Assembly (NCBI RefSeq): GCF_016653315.1
Contig: NZ_NHSH01000072.1
Coordinates: 124,001 to 188,000, forward strand
Reading direction: 5' to 3'
Origin: Halochromatium roseum
GTDB taxonomy: Bacteria; Pseudomonadota; Gammaproteobacteria; Chromatiales; Chromatiaceae
Length of the DNA stretch: 64,000 nucleotides
Shown piece after piece: positions 46,911 through 55,415 of the stretch. Positions within the stretch are counted from its first letter, which is position 1; each line of letters opens with the position of its first letter. The notes beneath the pieces were generated by a model that did no database searches, was not told where the DNA came from, and was given only the letters and a program-made list of their open reading frames with translations. The position numbers and the translations under genes are program-made.

Positions 46911-47710
46911 CCACAACCGCAAGCGCTGGCGAGACGCCTGGTCCCAGCGTACTGGCGGTGGCGAATCGCAAGGGCGGCACCGGCAAGACCACCACGGCGG
47001 TCAACCTGGCCGCCGCCTTCGCCGCCGCTGGCAAACGGACCTTACTGATCGATCTGGACACCCAAGGCCATTGTGCCTTCGGGCTGGGTCTGCGGCCAGC
47101 GCCGGGGCAGCTCAGCGCCCATCACCTGTTTGCCGAGGCACCACCGACGCTGGCCGAGCTGTGCCGCACGACAGCCTGGGAGGGGCTCGATCTGGTTCCC
47201 GCCAGCACCGACTTTCGCCACGGCAACATCCGCGATGATGACCAAATCCTGGCCCGCGCCCTCGCCGAGTCGGCGATCAGCGAGCGCTACGATCAGATCA
47301 TCATCGACTCACCACCCTCGCTCGATCACCTGCTGTTCAACGCCCTCTCGGCCGCGCACTGGGCGATCATCCCGTTCGTGCCGCATCCACTCGCCGGCGA
47401 AGGTGTCAAACAGCTCTCACGGGTCTTCTTCCAGGTCGCCCTGCGCACCAACACCCGACTGCGCCTGCTCGGCGTGCTGCCGGTGATGCTCGATACGCGG
47501 ATCGGACAGCATCGGCTGATCCGCACCCAGGTCGCGGAGCAATTCGGCGAGCAGCGCGTCTTAGGTGGCATCCGCAACGACATCAAGCTCGCCGAGGCCT
47601 TCGCCGCCGGCCAGCCGGTGCGCCACTACGCCCCGCGCAGCCGCGGCCAACAGGATTATCAGCAGGCGTTTGAGGCGATCGAGGCCTGTCTGCGGACAGC
47701 GGTTGGATAG
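46907..47710 (+). CDS. ParA/MinD-type ATPase of the chemosensory operon
   Basis: 267 residues. Deviant P-loop KGGTGKTTT (22-30) with the signature Lys22, LLIDLDTQGHCAFG, and IIIDSPPSLDHLL for the later Asp. No parB or replication gene is near, so it is not a partition cassette. ParA-like proteins in che operons (ParC, PpfA) place receptor arrays in the cell and at division, and I infer the same role here. It overlaps the receiver gene (ATGA) and ends the run. An exact 10-bp duplication follows its stop codon. Confidence 0.9.
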   Translation: MTTTASAGETPGPSVLAVANRKGGTGKTTTAVNLAAAFAAAGKRTLLIDLDTQGHCAFGLGLRPAPGQLSAHHLFAEAPPTLAELCRTTAWEGLDLVPASTDFRHGNIRDDDQILARALAESAISERYDQIIIDSPPSLDHLLFNALSAAHWAIIPFVPHPLAGEGVKQLSRVFFQVALRTNTRLRLLGVLPVMLDTRIGQHRLIRTQVAEQFGEQRVLGGIRNDIKLAEAFAAGQPVRHYAPRSRGQQDYQQAFEAIEACLRTAVG

Positions 47711-47723
47711 TCCTGGATAGTCC
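47704..47723. repeat. Exact 10-bp tandem duplication
   Basis: TGGATAGTCC occurs twice in direct succession; the parA-like stop codon (TAG, 47708-47710) lies inside the first copy. Confidence 0.9.
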
Positions 47724-47753
47724 GGCCCGAAGCCAATACAGCAAAGGCAAGCC

Positions 47754-48056
47754 ATGCGCCTGACGCCGATACAAATCGAAGCCATACTGCGTATCGTCTC
47801 CGAACATGCCGGCCATTCAGCGCGCACCTATCTGTTTGGCTCGCGCCTCGATGACCGAGCGCGTGGCGGCGACCTCGACCTACTCGTCGAAACCGCAACG
47901 CCCATGCCATTGCTCGAGCGCGCCCGCTTGCAGCTCGACTTGGAAACCCAACTCGGACTGCCGGTGGATCTGATCGTTGACGATCATGACAGGGCGGCCT
48001 CGCCATTTCAGCAACTCGCCCGCGCTCGCGCCCAGCCCTTGAGACTGCCGACATGA
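47754..48056 (+). CDS. MNT-type nucleotidyltransferase antitoxin
   Basis: 100-residue minimal nucleotidyltransferase. The active-site motif is FGSRLDDRARGGDLDLLVE: Gly-Ser followed nine residues later by Asp-x-Asp; a third Asp is in VDLIVDD. MntA proteins of this kind neutralise HEPN toxins by adding AMP to the toxin tyrosine. The ATG at 47754 has AAAGG about 6 bases upstream. It overlaps the HEPN gene by 4 bp. Confidence 0.88.
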   Translation: MRLTPIQIEAILRIVSEHAGHSARTYLFGSRLDDRARGGDLDLLVETATPMPLLERARLQLDLETQLGLPVDLIVDDHDRAASPFQQLARARAQPLRLPT

Positions 48057-48610
48057 CCATACCACCGCTCGTCGCCGAACAGCGTCACCTCGCCGGTCTG
48101 CTGGAAGCCATTCAGCGCTGCGTCTACTTCCTGCAAGCCTCACGCGCCAAAGCCCCCTGGCCGCTCCAACCCGAAGAGCTTGCCGCGCGTTACAAAGAGA
48201 TCGCGTTATTCGAGACGCTCGCCGCGATGAATGAGCGGTTCGCGAAATTGCAGGATACCCTCGGCGCGGCCATGCGCCACGCCTACCTGCTCTCCGGCGA
48301 ACCGGGAGACACCTTCCTGAAGATGCTGGCCTTCTACGAAAAAATCGGCATTCTCGACGCGCTGACCGATTGGCAGCTGTGCCGGGCGACACGCAACCTG
48401 GCGGCGCATGCCTACGAGACTGACTACGCGGCGATCGCGGAACACTTCAACACGCTGAATCGGCTCACACCCATGCTCTATGGCGTCGCCGCACGCTTCG
48501 TGGACTACTGCGACAGCGCCTTGGACGTGCATCCCTTGTCAGAGAGTTTTGCCGCTGAGTTCCGGGCGACCACGGAGCCAGCCAGGCGCGCGCCGCCTTT
48601 GAATCCCTGA
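48053..48610 (+). CDS. HEPN-domain toxin (HepT-like)
   Basis: 185-residue helical protein with the HEPN ribonuclease motif RNLAAHAY at Arg114, His119 and Tyr121, an exact R-x4-H-x-Y. The Tyr is the residue AMPylated in HepT. It is longer than typical HepT (about 140) through extra N- and C-terminal helices. Coupled to the MNT gene by an ATGA overlap, which is the known order for MNT/HEPN type VII toxin-antitoxin pairs. Activity is inferred. Confidence 0.82.
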   Translation: MTIPPLVAEQRHLAGLLEAIQRCVYFLQASRAKAPWPLQPEELAARYKEIALFETLAAMNERFAKLQDTLGAAMRHAYLLSGEPGDTFLKMLAFYEKIGILDALTDWQLCRATRNLAAHAYETDYAAIAEHFNTLNRLTPMLYGVAARFVDYCDSALDVHPLSESFAAEFRATTEPARRAPPLNP

Positions 48611-48700
48611 TCCGAGAAGATACCGGTTGTGGCCCCCTTGAGACGAGCGGGTTAGCATCCTGCGCCCCGCCCGGAAGGACGACGCCTATCGTGCGCTTGT

Positions 48701-49072
48701 TCAATCAAGCGTGCAGGCACCCTCCGCGCAACGCTGCCGAAAGCGGCGCTCAGCGAAACGCTGATAGCCCCATTCCAGCGGCTGCGTCAGTCGCAGCCTG
48801 GTCACCAATCCTGCCAGTAGATACCAGCGCGGCAGCCGCTGCCAGATCGCGACGAAGGCCTCAACGCCGCTGAGCAAACGGCCATCAGACGCTTGGACAT
48901 GCAGCCGACGCATCGCGCTTGGCAGATCCAGCCCCGCACCTGCCAAGGCATCGGCTTCTTGGGTGATATCGATCCACTGAATCCGACCGTCACGGTCGAT
49001 TTTGCGATAATGGGCGATCTCACGACTGCACAGCGGACAGCCGCCGTCAAAGAACGTTTTCAGCTCGGTCAT
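48701..49072 (-). CDS. DCC-family (DUF393) protein
   Basis: About 123 residues. The family is named for its DxxCxxC start, seen here as FFDGGCPLCSREIAHYR, a thioredoxin-like CxxC redox motif. Later WGYQRFAERRFRQRC is also typical. The biochemical role of the family is unsettled; a thiol-disulfide function is suggested by the motif only. ATG at 49072 is preferred over TTG at 49078. Single gene, convergent with the HEPN gene. Confidence 0.85.
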   Translation of the reverse strand: MTELKTFFDGGCPLCSREIAHYRKIDRDGRIQWIDITQEADALAGAGLDLPSAMRRLHVQASDGRLLSGVEAFVAIWQRLPRWYLLAGLVTRLRLTQPLEWGYQRFAERRFRQRCAEGACTLD

Positions 49073-49262
49073 GGTCAATCAGTAGAGGCTTGGCTTCGGA
49101 TATCCATTGAGATTGCGGCCACTGCGTGGAGATCAACGTTTACCCTATCTGAGACCAACCCGGCCCGGCTCTAGCCAGCACAATCCAGCACCGCCCAGCC
49201 CAGGCCAGTTGAACAGCCAGAACTCTGCCGCCTCGTTATCAGTCCATCAGGATGTCCTGCCG

Positions 49263-50132
49263 ATGCGCCCTATCCTCATCGCCATTCTGTTGAGCCTACT
49301 CACCGCCGGCTGCTCTAGCGTGCAGTTGGCCTACAACAGCGCTGACTTCTTCATCGAGCGCTATGCCGATGACTACCTGGGGCTCGATGGCGCCCAGATG
49401 CAGCACTGGTCGCCCCTGCTCGAGACAGCGCTTGAGCGCCACCGCGCCGAGGAGCTGCCCTATCTCGCGAGCTTCTTCGCCCAAGCGGCACAGGATGCTC
49501 GCCAGGGCTTCACCAGCGCCAAGATCGACTGTCTGTTCGATCAGTTCGAGACGCTCTATCAGCGCCATTTCCGCCTCGCTTCGGCGACCGCGGCGCCGCT
49601 CCTCGCCAGCCTGTCTCCGCGGCAGATCGATCGCCTCGCCGAGACCTTTGTCGAGGAAGACAAGGAAGATGCCGCCAAGGCTGGCGCCGAGGAGGCCGCG
49701 CGCCGCGCCCGCAAGCGAGCTGAGCGTTACATCGATCAGATGCGCTGGTGGTTCGCCGATCTCAGCTCAGCACAACGCGGGCTGGTGGCCGATGTGGCAC
49801 GCCGCATCCCAGATACCGCACCCGCTTGGTACGCCTACCGCGCGGCCAAGCGCAACGCGCTGATCAAGCTGCTCAGGGGTGGGGCCTCGCAAGCGAGCAT
49901 CGAGCAATTCATGATCGACTGGCTCGTCGACTACCGCGACCTGCCGAGTTCTTTGGCCGAAGCACAACCGGCACTTCGCAATGCGTTCGCCGACCTGCTG
50001 CTGCGCCTGCAGCCAACCCTGAGCGACGCGCAACGCGAGCGCTTCATCGGCCGACTCGAGGGACTCGAACGCGATTTCATGCGCTTACAAAAAACGCCAA
50101 GGCTGGCGCCGCTGCACTGCGGTAGCGGCTGA
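49263..50132 (+). CDS. DUF6279-type lipoprotein
   Basis: 289 residues. Lipoprotein signal LLSLLTAGC with lipobox Cys at about 17, followed by SSVQLAYNSADFFIERYADDYLGLD. The rest is mainly helical and charged, with a Lys/Arg/Ala-rich stretch near 145-165. It matches the family of short outer-membrane-directed lipoproteins annotated DUF6279 in gammaproteobacteria, from memory. Function unknown. ATG at 49263 is set by the signal peptide; about 190 bp separates it from the divergent DCC gene. Confidence 0.75.
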   Translation: MRPILIAILLSLLTAGCSSVQLAYNSADFFIERYADDYLGLDGAQMQHWSPLLETALERHRAEELPYLASFFAQAAQDARQGFTSAKIDCLFDQFETLYQRHFRLASATAAPLLASLSPRQIDRLAETFVEEDKEDAAKAGAEEAARRARKRAERYIDQMRWWFADLSSAQRGLVADVARRIPDTAPAWYAYRAAKRNALIKLLRGGASQASIEQFMIDWLVDYRDLPSSLAEAQPALRNAFADLLLRLQPTLSDAQRERFIGRLEGLERDFMRLQKTPRLAPLHCGSG

Positions 50133-50292
50133 AACGCCACCGAAGGACATGCGCTTGAACCGCGACCATCGGTATGATCAAGTCGCCATTAACAAGTCGC
50201 CGCAGAGGCCATCGACATCTGTCTGCGGGCGCGCGTTTGCATGAAAGCCAAGGCGTTGATTCAGTCGCCTACAGCGATACCATCATCAAGCT

Positions 50293-51093
50293 CTAAGTGG
50301 ACCTTTGTCGATACACCGATTTGTCAAGCCGTTTCATCAGGTAGTAGCCGCCGAGCAGCGTCGCAAGCAGCGCGGCCATACCGATCATGTACATGGCCGG
50401 ATCACCCTTGCCTTCGAGATCCAGCACCACGACCTTACGCGCCAATGCGGTGATGGCGATCAGTAGCATCATCTCCACGTGGACGGACTTATCGACCATG
50501 TACATGTAAATACTGGCCATCAGCTCGACGGCGATCAGCACGATCAGGAACATGCCGAAGACCTCGAACAGTTCGTCGAGGCCAAGCAGAAAGCCGTCGT
50601 TTTTGACGATCATCACGTCTTTGTAGAGGATCACGCAGAGTTCGATCAGTGCGAGTACCGAGACGCCGGCAATCAGAATCAGCAGCACAAAGGCGAGGCC
50701 ACGCTCGAAGTTGTGGAACGCCGCGTGCAGGAGGGGGTGTTTCGGCTTTGGCTTAGCGGCGCCAAAGAGATCCAGCGGCGGTAGCTCGGCAGCCGGACGA
50801 CTGCTGTCCTGCCCGCTCGATAGCCGTTCCGCGTCTGCGCCTAGGCTAGGAGCGCCACCACCGGCGGGGATGATGCGGACCAGAGCCCCAGCCTGCGCAA
50901 AGGCGGCGTGGAGTCGCGACGCGAGCGCGCTATCGACTCCTCGTTTGACGGTCACCGGCGTGCCGTTGAAGAGTTGGGCGACGGCCTCGTCAGAGAGTTT
51001 GAATAGGTCTTTGATCTTTGCCCGGGCTTGGCCGGGTTTGGTTCCTGGCGTTAATTCACCAGCAAATTCGAGGTCAAAGCGCGTGCTGCTCAT
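50293..51093 (-). CDS. PsiE-like membrane protein with N-terminal domain
   Basis: 266 residues. Residues about 1-80 form a soluble domain (FAGELTPGTKPGQARAKIKD, LFNGTPVTVKRGVDSALASR) that I recall in front of several gammaproteobacterial membrane proteins. A Pro/Ser linker follows. The rest (about 125-260) has four hydrophobic segments in the pattern of PsiE, the phosphate-starvation-inducible protein, including IVKNDGFLLGLDELFEVFG and VHVEMMLLIAITALARK. PsiE function is not known. It lies 9 bp after lysS on the same strand, so it is likely cotranscribed. Confidence 0.75.
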   Translation of the reverse strand: MSSTRFDLEFAGELTPGTKPGQARAKIKDLFKLSDEAVAQLFNGTPVTVKRGVDSALASRLHAAFAQAGALVRIIPAGGGAPSLGADAERLSSGQDSSRPAAELPPLDLFGAAKPKPKHPLLHAAFHNFERGLAFVLLILIAGVSVLALIELCVILYKDVMIVKNDGFLLGLDELFEVFGMFLIVLIAVELMASIYMYMVDKSVHVEMMLLIAITALARKVVVLDLEGKGDPAMYMIGMAALLATLLGGYYLMKRLDKSVYRQRST

Positions 51094-51102
51094 GATGGAT
51101 GC

Positions 51103-52644
51103 TCAGCGGTCCTCTTGTGGGCGCATGTGCGGGAACAGTAGCACGTCGCGGATCGATGGGGCGTCGGTGAACAACATCACCAAGCGATCGATACCGATCC
51201 CTTCACCCGCCGTCGGTGGCATGCCGTGCTCGAGCGCGCAGATGTAGTCGGCATCGAAGTGCATGGCCTCGAGATCGCCAGCCTCTTTGTCCGCGACCTG
51301 CTTGCGGAAGCGCTCGGCTTGGTCCTCCGGATCATTCAGCTCGGAGAAGCCATTGGCGATCTCGCGGCCACCGACGAAGAATTCGAAGCGATCGGTGACG
51401 AACGGATCAGCATCGCTCTGTCGTGCCAAAGGCGAAACCTCGGTCGGATAAGCGGTGATGAAGGTCGGCTGCATCAGCCGCGATTCGACGGTCTTCTCGA
51501 AGATCTCGATCTGCAGCTTGCCCAGGCCATAGCTGTCCTTGAGATGGATGCCAAGACGCTCAGCCACAGCCCTCGCGCGCTCCACCGAGTCCAGATCTTC
51601 GGCGCTCAGGTCTGGATTGAATTCGAGGATCGACTCGCGCACGCTCATGCGCGCGAACGGCTGCGCGAAGTCGTAGGTCTCGCCCTGATAGTGGATTTCG
51701 GTGGCTCCGAGCACGCGCTCGGCGAGCTCGCGCAAGAGCGTCTCGGTGAGATCCATCAGGTCGTGGTAATCCGCATAGGCCTGATAGAGCTCGAGCATCG
51801 TGAATTCGGGGTTGTGCCGGGTCGAGAGGCCTTCATTGCGGAAATTGCGGTTGATCTCATAGACACGCTCAAAGCCACCGACGACTAAGCGCTTGAGATA
51901 CAGCTCGGGCGCGATGCGCAGAAATAGCTGCATATCGAGCGCATTGTGATGGGTGACGAAGGGCCGCGCGACCGCACCGCCCGGGATCGCCTGCATCATG
52001 GGCGTCTCGACCTCGAAGAAGCTGCGCTGGTTGAGGAAATCACGGATCGCCTGAACCAGCTGGGTGCGCACGCGGAAGGTCTCGCGCGTGGCCTCGTTCA
52101 TGATCAGATCGAGGTAGCGCTGGCGATAACGGCTCTCGGTATCCGCCAGCCCGTGCCATTTCTCCGGCAGTGGCCGCAGTGACTTGGTCAACAGCCGCAA
52201 CTGCTCGACCTTGATCGACAGCTCACCAGTCTTGGTCTTGAACAGCTGGCCAGAGACGCCAACGATATCGCCGATATCCAACTCCTTCTTGAACCAGGCA
52301 TATTCATCGATACCGATCAGGTCGCGCTGCACGAACAGCTGGATACGCCCACTCATATCCTGCAGATGCGCGAAGCTCGCCTTACCCATCACGCGCCGGC
52401 TCATCAGCCGGCCCGCAACCTTGGCGCGCACATTACGGGTCTCTAGCTCAGCGCCATCCATCTCGGCATAGTGCGCATGCAGCTCACCAGCCACAACGTT
52501 GCGCCGAAAATCATTCGGAAAGGCCGTGCCACCCTGCTCGCGGATGGCGTTGAGCTTCTCGCGGCGCTGAGCGATCAGCTTGTTTTCATCCTGATCCGGC
52601 ATGGCAGGCAAATGGTTTTCGTCGTTCGACTTCGTCTGGTTCAT
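51103..52644 (-). CDS. lysS: Lysyl-tRNA synthetase (class II)
   Basis: 513 residues. OB-fold anticodon domain ([20 protein letters not shown]), class II motif 2 ([20 protein letters not shown]) and motif 3 ([13 protein letters not shown]) are intact. The last residues, [12 protein letters not shown], match the family. It follows prfB on the same strand with about 230 bp between, echoing the prfB-lysS pair of E. coli. ATG at 52644 with a weak GGA upstream. Confidence 0.96.
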   Translation of the reverse strand: MNQTKSNDENHLPAMPDQDENKLIAQRREKLNAIREQGGTAFPNDFRRNVVAGELHAHYAEMDGAELETRNVRAKVAGRLMSRRVMGKASFAHLQDMSGRIQLFVQRDLIGIDEYAWFKKELDIGDIVGVSGQLFKTKTGELSIKVEQLRLLTKSLRPLPEKWHGLADTESRYRQRYLDLIMNEATRETFRVRTQLVQAIRDFLNQRSFFEVETPMMQAIPGGAVARPFVTHHNALDMQLFLRIAPELYLKRLVVGGFERVYEINRNFRNEGLSTRHNPEFTMLELYQAYADYHDLMDLTETLLRELAERVLGATEIHYQGETYDFAQPFARMSVRESILEFNPDLSAEDLDSVERARAVAERLGIHLKDSYGLGKLQIEIFEKTVESRLMQPTFITAYPTEVSPLARQSDADPFVTDRFEFFVGGREIANGFSELNDPEDQAERFRKQVADKEAGDLEAMHFDADYICALEHGMPPTAGEGIGIDRLVMLFTDAPSIRDVLLFPHMRPQEDR

Positions 52645-52874
52645 AGGTCCAACAGGTTTCTCACATGGGCAGTGGCGGCAGCCCTATTCGCTTGGAGGGC
52701 GAATAAGCGCACGTTCTACCCGCTGAATGGTCACGCGTGACGGGCTCTCGCGCTCTAGCGTACCGCTCGGCACCCGCACTGCCGGTCTTCGCGCCCTTTA
52801 GGCTCCGGTTCTTTATCTTCGCCGCTTGACGAGTTGGCGACTTGGCGTCGACTTCAGCACGCCTCAGCGGCACG

Positions 52875-53973
52875 TCAAAGCCCGCTCTTGAGGCTCGCTT
52901 CGATAAAGGGATCAAGGCCGCCATCGAGCACCGCCTGGGTGTTACCAGTCTCGACATTGGTGCGTAGATCCTTGATCCGGGATTGATCCAACACATAGGA
53001 GCGGATCTGACTGCCCCAGCCGATATCGGACTTGCTTTCTTCTAGCGCCTGCTGCTCGCTGCGGCGCTTCTGCATCTCCAACTCATACAGCTTGGCCTTG
53101 AGCTGCTTCATTGCCTGATCTTTATTGGCATGCTGCGAGCGGCCATTCTGGCATTGGGTCACGGTATTGGTCGGCAGATGGGTGATGCGCACCGCCGATT
53201 CGGTTCGGTTGACGTGCTGACCGCCAGCACCGGAGGCCCGATAGACATCGATGCGGAGATCGGCCGGATTGAGCTCGATCTCGAAGGAATCGTCGATCTC
53301 AGGGGAGACGAACACCGCCGCAAACGAGGTATGGCGTCGATTGCCAGAATCGAATGGCGACTTGCGCACCAACCGATGCACGCCGGTCTCGGTGCGGAGC
53401 CAGCCGAAGGCATGGTCGCCCTGCACTGACACCGTTGCCGACTTGATCCCCGCCACATCGCCCGCCGAGACCTCAGTGAGCTCGGCCTTAAAACCGTGTG
53501 CCTCAGCCCAGCGCAGATACATGCGCAGCAGCATCTCGGCCCAGTCCTGCGCCTCGGTGCCGCCAGAGCCGGCTTGGATGTCGATAAAGGCGTTCTTGGG
53601 GTCCATCTCGCCGGAGAACATACGCCGGAACTCGAGCTCAGCGACGCGCTTCTCGTAGCCTTGCAGATCAGCGACCACCGCCGCGACGGTCTCGACGTCT
53701 TCTTCATCGGCGGCCATGGCCAAGAGGTCATCGGCGTCAGCAAGGCCAGCATCGAGCTCACGCACGGTATCGACCACGGTCTCCAGCGAGGCGCGTTCGC
53801 GGCCGAGCGTTTGTGCTCGCTCGGGGTCGGACCAGACCTCGGGCACTTCGAGTTCGCGCAGAACCTCGGTCAGGCGCTCTTGTTTGCCGGCGTAGTCAAA
53901 GATACCCCCTAAGGAGCTCGAGGCGCCCCTTGAGGTCGGCGATCTGAGCGCGAATCGGGTTGATGTCTTCCAT
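52875..53973 (-). CDS. prfB: Peptide chain release factor 2, with programmed +1 frameshift
   Basis: Terminates translation at UGA and UAA. The gene is read in two frames: ATG at 53973 gives 25 codons ([20 protein letters not shown] then LRGYL), then an in-frame UGA at 53898-53896. A +1 shift at CTTTGAC continues as DYAGKQERL. The total is 365 residues, the same as E. coli. Stop-recognition tripeptide SPF is in [12 protein letters not shown] and the catalytic GGQ in [14 protein letters not shown] longer frame from 53999 encodes an artificial N-terminus and should not be used. Free RF2 autoregulates itself at this site. Confidence 0.97.
53895..53910 (-). promoter_or_regulatory. prfB +1 recoding site
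   Basis: On the minus strand the sequence reads AGGGGGTATCTTTGAC: an internal Shine-Dalgarno (AGGGGG) three bases before the slippery CTT, then UGA followed by C. It is identical to the E. coli site as I recall it. Low RF2 slows UGA reading and favours the shift. Confidence 0.95.
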
Positions 53974-54021
53974 GGGGGTCTCCGCAGGATGAAAGCCATC
54001 GATTGTACCCCAGCCCGGACC

Positions 54022-54759
54022 TCAGCCGCAGAGCAAACCGGCCATGCCCTATCGATCGTCTATACTGGGATCAGGCCCTAATGCTGAGAGGGAGTGTTCG
54101 TCTCATGGCTCGTCTTCCCCGCTTTGTGCTTCCTGGTTTTCCGCAGCATGTGATTCAACGTGGCAACAATCATCAGGCGATCTTGCGCGATGAGGAGGAC
54201 TACTGGTTCCTCTGGGGTCGGCTCTGCGATGCCGCGGCCAAGTTCCAATGCGACATCCACGCCTATGTGCTGATGCCAAATCATTTCCATCTGCTGCTCA
54301 CGCCTTGGCAAGAAGACAGCATCGGCAAGCTCATGCAGTACACGGGCCGCTATTTTGTGCAGCATGTCAATGGCCGCTATCGACGCAAAGGGACCCTCTG
54401 GGAAGGCCGCTATCGAGCAACCTTGATCGATCCCGAAGCGTTCTTGTTGCCGGTCAGTCGGTACATCGAGACCAACGCGGTACGCACTGAGTTGGTCAAT
54501 GCGGCGGAGGATTACGACTGGTCCAGCTATGCGGCCAATGCGCTTGGGCTTGAGGATGAGCTGACTACACCGCATCAGGTCTATCGAGCGCTTGGCGACA
54601 GCTTGGCGCAGCGGCAGCAGGCCTACCGCGCGTTGTTCGAGTATCCACTCAGTCAACCGCTGCTGGAACGCATCAGGGCGGCGACCAACAAGGCCTGGGT
54701 GCTCGGCAATGAACGCTTCTGTCAAACCATTGAAGATAAACTCAACCGCAGAGCAAAAC
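54022..54759. repeat. Near-identical short direct repeats around the RAYT gene
   Basis: TCAGCCGCAGAGCAAAC at 54022-54038 and TCAACCGCAGAGCAAAAC at 54742-54759 share 12 consecutive bases (CCGCAGAGCAAA) and most flanks. One copy is upstream and one is within the coding 3' end. It may be chance or a transposition-related sequence. Confidence 0.35.
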
Positions 54760-54833
54760 CTCGGCCGCGCGGCGGTGATCGCCGCTCGGCTGCCTACCGT
54801 CGTGCATTAGAGCAGCCAGCGACCTTACACTAG
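54105..54833 (+). CDS. REP-associated tyrosine transposase (RAYT)
   Basis: 242-residue single-strand HUH transposase of the Y1/REP type. HUH motif is His60-x-His62 in LMPNHFHLLL. Family blocks PQHVIQRGNNHQAI, GRYFVQHVNGRYRRKGTLW and SRYIETNAVRTELV are clear. RAYTs are domesticated relatives of IS200/IS605 enzymes linked to REP palindromes. I found no paired REP hairpins beside it. A roughly 17-bp near-repeat lies before the gene (54022) and inside its 3' end (54742). The reading frame appears intact. GGGAG lies about 11 bases before ATG 54105. It is divergent from prfB. Confidence 0.88.
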   Translation: MARLPRFVLPGFPQHVIQRGNNHQAILRDEEDYWFLWGRLCDAAAKFQCDIHAYVLMPNHFHLLLTPWQEDSIGKLMQYTGRYFVQHVNGRYRRKGTLWEGRYRATLIDPEAFLLPVSRYIETNAVRTELVNAAEDYDWSSYAANALGLEDELTTPHQVYRALGDSLAQRQQAYRALFEYPLSQPLLERIRAATNKAWVLGNERFCQTIEDKLNRRAKPRPRGGDRRSAAYRRALEQPATLH

Positions 54834-54863
54834 AGCGTCTGGCCAGCCGTCTGAGAGAAGCCC

Positions 54864-55175
54864 ATGTCGAAGATCCACGTCGCGCGACCGCATCATCTCG
54901 GGCTTGAGGCCGCGCGCGCCGAGGTCGAGCGCATCGCCGCCCGCGTCCGCGACGAGTATGGCGCGGACTATCACTGGAGCGGCGATGTGCTGTACTTCAA
55001 ACGGTCAGGCATCTCGGGACGGATCGCTGTTGCGCACGATTCCATGGACCTGACGATCAAGCTCGGCCTACTGCTGAGCGCGATGCAAGGTCAGATCGAA
55101 GCCCGGTTAACGCGCAAGATCGACGAGGCGCTCGCCCGCTACGAACCCAAACCACGAACAACCTCTGACAGCTGA
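54864..55175 (+). CDS. Polyhydroxyalkanoic acid system family protein
   Basis: 103 residues, matching the small PHA-granule-associated family: HHLGLEAARAEVERIAARV, WSGDVLYFKRSGISGRI, then a helical end (IEARLTRKIDEAL). Members are found with polyhydroxyalkanoate genes and are thought to sit at granules or regulate them. No phaC or phaP is near here. AGAGAAG lies 6 bases before the ATG; 30 bp after the RAYT gene. Confidence 0.82.
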   Translation: MSKIHVARPHHLGLEAARAEVERIAARVRDEYGADYHWSGDVLYFKRSGISGRIAVAHDSMDLTIKLGLLLSAMQGQIEARLTRKIDEALARYEPKPRTTSDS

Positions 55176-55247
55176 TCAATCACCGCAAGACGCCAATGGG
55201 GCGCCAGTCAACCATTAGTCGCTGTCGAGAAATATTTTCGATCGCAC

Positions 55248-55261
55248 TGACTGTACAGTCA
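55248..55261. promoter_or_regulatory. Perfect 14-bp palindrome followed by T-run
   Basis: TGACTGTACAGTCA is perfectly self-complementary and is followed by seven Ts. It can be read as an operator for the downstream serine-hydrolase gene or as a short terminator (5-bp stem, 4-nt loop) for the upstream PHA-family gene. No regulator is identified. Confidence 0.55.
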
Positions 55262-55415
55262 TTTTTTTCTTCGATCATCTTGTTTTTCTGATCCGCTCAG
55301 CCTATCCTTCTTCGCAACAGGGGGATGCTGGTGCGGGGGAACGGTGCCTGCACGCAGGCACCGGCACCAGTGCGCTTTTCATGCGGCAGGCTTAACCACG
55401 CATCGAGGCAATGCG

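Noticed and set aside
46907-47710. Plasmid or chromosome partition locus
   Set aside because: ParA-like protein without parB or parS; operon position ties it to the chemosensory genes.
53896-53898. In-frame TGA in prfB as a sequencing error or pseudogene
   Set aside because: The exact prfB recoding context (AGGGGG, CTTTGAC) shows it is a programmed frameshift.
55248-55261. LexA (SOS) box
   Set aside because: CTGT and ACAG are adjacent rather than separated by eight bases as the LexA consensus requires.
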